From: Methylococcaceae bacterium | GTDB lineage: Bacteria > Pseudomonadota > Gammaproteobacteria > Methylococcales > Methylomonadaceae | Length of the DNA: 7,372 nucleotides | Assembly: GCA_030618325.1 (NCBI GenBank) | Contig: JAUXDP010000155.1 | Span: 1-7,372, forward strand | Direction of reading: 5' to 3' | In this document: positions 6,087-7,372 of the stretch, piece after piece | Layout of the letters: each line of letters opens with the position of its first letter | Numbering within the stretch: the stretch's first letter is position 1 | The notes under the pieces: model-generated | What the model saw: the letters and a program-made list of their open reading frames with translations, nothing else | Told to the model about the DNA's origin: nothing | Database searches by the model: none | Made by a program: the position numbers and the translations under genes

Positions 6087-6208
6087 TCTCACTGTCAGAC
6101 CTCGTTTCATTCAATATAGAAGACCCAGAGTACCCCTACAAACTTCCAAGCTAATTTCTTTCGTTAGACCATTCCAATTTATCTAGTTGCTGCTAATATT
6201 AAATAACA

Positions 6209-6230
6209 GGACGCTTTCTAATTAGCGTCC
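6209..6230. repeat. short hairpin GGACGCT-N8-AGCGTCC
   Basis: A perfect seven-base GC-rich stem (6209-6215 with 6224-6230) stands out in otherwise AT-rich DNA and encloses an eight-base loop. On the plus strand it is followed by ATTAGTAAC, without a U-tract. On the minus strand it is followed by a mixed T/A stretch. It may be a weak terminator for the upstream gene or a protein-binding dyad. Confidence 0.4.
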
Positions 6231-6364
6231 ATTAGTAACAATTAAGATTTACTGCTTCAAAATTTGGGTAAACAATACAGCAGACTAATTTTATTTGTTG
6301 AGAAAACCAAGCAAGATTTGAATTATTAAGCTTGTTTTAATTGCAGACTGTGGGTTACAAAAAT

Positions 6365-7372
6365 ATGAATGGCTTGGCTGATGGCGTTAGATTCGCTCAA
6401 ACAAATGAAGAGCGTGAAGCGTCTTATCAACTTCGATATAAAGTTTATGTCGAATCTATGGGTAGATTAAAAGACAAAAGTGATCACCAACGAAAAGAGT
6501 TAAAGGATATATACGATGAGACAGCCCATCTAGCTATTGCTATTAAAGATGGGAAGCCGGTTGGCACTCTAAGATTATTTTGGGGTGGAGATACGCGTTT
6601 TGATCAAAACTTAAAAGATGCATATCACCTTCATCCGTTGCTTGAGCGTATACAAGAAAATAAAATTTGTATAGTCGAACGGCTAATGGTGGAAGAACAA
6701 AGTCGAAGATCAAATATTACTTTGCGCATGTATAAAGAGGTAATGCACTTCGTTCTTGAGAAAAAAGCAGAAGTGGTTTTGCTTGATTGCGAACCGCATC
6801 ACCTTAATTCTTACCTTAAACTAGGGTTTAGGCCTTATGCAAAAACTTATTCCTATCCGGGTATTGGATTAGTAGTTCCTATGGCACTTATTAGCGGAGA
6901 TTATGAGCATTTACAGCGTGTAGGTTCTCCGTTTGCAATGTTAACAACAGAAGAAGACCTTAACTATTGTCAATATGTAGATGAATTAAATGAACTAATA
7001 TCTCCTCAATCAAAAATCAAAAGTCAAACTGACTATGATAAAAAAGATTTTTTGGAACAGGTCTACAAGGATTCTAATTCAATAAAAAGTCAGGAGCTAT
7101 CAATATTTGACTCTCTAAGCGAAAGTGAAATGGAGCGAGTTATTGAAAAAAGCCATGTGATAGAGTGCACTAAAGGAGATAGGATTATTGAGAAAGATAA
7201 TTCTGCTCGAACAATATTTTTTGTATTATCCGGAGTCGTTGAAGTGCGGCGTGAGGGGCATTTATTAGCTGTTATTTCCCCGGGAGAAGTGATAGGCGAA
7301 ATAGCCTTTTTTTTAGATGTTAAGAGGACTGCAAGTGTTTTAGCTGCAACAGATGATGTCAAGCTCTTAAGT
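6365..7372 (+). CDS. LuxI/FeeM-like N-acyltransferase fused to a cyclic-nucleotide-binding domain (3' end outside window)
   Basis: The frame is open for 336 codons and runs off the window without a stop. Residues 1-193 form the same acyltransferase domain as the gene at 5204, with R24 in LRYKVYVE, D48 and D51, VGTLRLF with R70, and ERLMV at 105-109. A polar linker (about 194-245) follows. A CRP/PKA-type cyclic-nucleotide-binding domain begins near 246 (IFDSLSESEMERV) and continues through FFVLSGVVEV. Its phosphate-binding cassette is G311-E312-I-A to R321-T-A. The Glu that contacts the ribose and the Arg that contacts the phosphate are both present, nine residues apart as in PKA. cAMP or cGMP binding is therefore likely, and allosteric control of acyl transfer is inferred. 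Mycobacterial Pat is a known cAMP-gated GNAT, but with the reverse domain order. The ATG at 6365 is set by alignment with the paralogue. Its Shine-Dalgarno is poor, and GTG 6350 is an alternative. Confidence 0.8.
   Translation, partial: MNGLADGVRFAQTNEEREASYQLRYKVYVESMGRLKDKSDHQRKELKDIYDETAHLAIAIKDGKPVGTLRLFWGGDTRFDQNLKDAYHLHPLLERIQENKICIVERLMVEEQSRRSNITLRMYKEVMHFVLEKKAEVVLLDCEPHHLNSYLKLGFRPYAKTYSYPGIGLVVPMALISGDYEHLQRVGSPFAMLTTEEDLNYCQYVDELNELISPQSKIKSQTDYDKKDFLEQVYKDSNSIKSQELSIFDSLSESEMERVIEKSHVIECTKGDRIIEKDNSARTIFFVLSGVVEVRREGHLLAVISPGEVIGEIAFFLDVKRTASVLAATDDVKLLS

Larger units (their letters stand above)
6011..6364. other. 354-base intergenic region between the two acyltransferase genes
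   Basis: No convincing gene lies here. It contains two hairpin-forming inverted repeats (6031-6086 and 6209-6230), described separately. The stretch before the second gene is strongly AT-rich and has no clear promoter or CRP-type site. A 43-codon open frame at 6023-6154 lies across the first hairpin, has no Shine-Dalgarno and is not counted as a gene. Because of the distance, the second acyltransferase is probably transcribed from its own promoter, though read-through from the first is possible. Confidence 0.6.

Noticed and set aside
6023..6154. A 43-codon open frame starting MWLQITICLLS
   Set aside because: Its start overlaps the long hairpin, it has no ribosome binding site, and it resembles no family I know.
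7090..7362. A 90-codon minus-strand open frame
   Set aside because: It is antisense to the cyclic-nucleotide-binding domain, whose family motifs are clear in the plus-strand frame. The composition (many Ser, Thr, Ile) is that of a shadow frame.

Overview
The window looks like chromosomal DNA from an AT-rich gammaproteobacterium. The main evidence is gene order. A leftward ygfB-pepP-ubiH operon stands back to back with a rightward zapA-ssrS (6S RNA) unit, which is the arrangement known from E. coli and many other gammaproteobacteria. A small TIGR02449-type coiled-coil gene sits in front of zapA, as in pseudomonads and other non-enteric lineages. A methylotroph-like (Methylococcales) or similar host is possible, but the sequence alone does not settle the genus.

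Layout: 1-137 is non-coding at the 3' side of ubiH. Positions 138-3186 (minus strand) hold ygfB, pepP and ubiH, joined by two one-base TGATG stop/start overlaps. Positions 3187-3288 are the divergent promoter region. Positions 3289-3809 (plus) hold the TIGR02449-like gene and zapA, with an ATGA overlap. Positions 3916-4097 hold a well-preserved 6S RNA. The gene that usually follows 6S RNA (fau/ygfA, 5-formyl-THF cyclo-ligase) is not here. In its place a complete MntA/HepT (nucleotidyltransferase antitoxin / HEPN toxin) pair lies on the minus strand (4108-4966). Its hepT stop codon is about ten bases from the 3' end of the 6S RNA.

The right third (5041-7372) is accessory in character. It holds two tandem paralogous acyltransferases of the LuxI/FeeM-like branch of the GNAT fold, about two-thirds identical over their catalytic domains. 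The first (5204-6010) ends in a unique basic tail. The second (6365 to beyond the window end) carries a C-terminal cyclic-nucleotide-binding domain with an intact phosphate-binding cassette. Upstream of the first gene is a near-consensus CRP-type site (TGTGA-N6-TCACG), followed by a sigma-S-like -10 box (CTATACTT).

Taken together, the left two-thirds are conserved housekeeping functions: ubiquinone synthesis, peptide turnover, Z-ring assembly and 6S RNA. The right third suggests a small-molecule or acyl-lipid synthesis locus wired to cAMP both transcriptionally (CRP-type site) and allosterically (fused cNMP domain). That coupling is an inference, and it is the most interesting part of the window.
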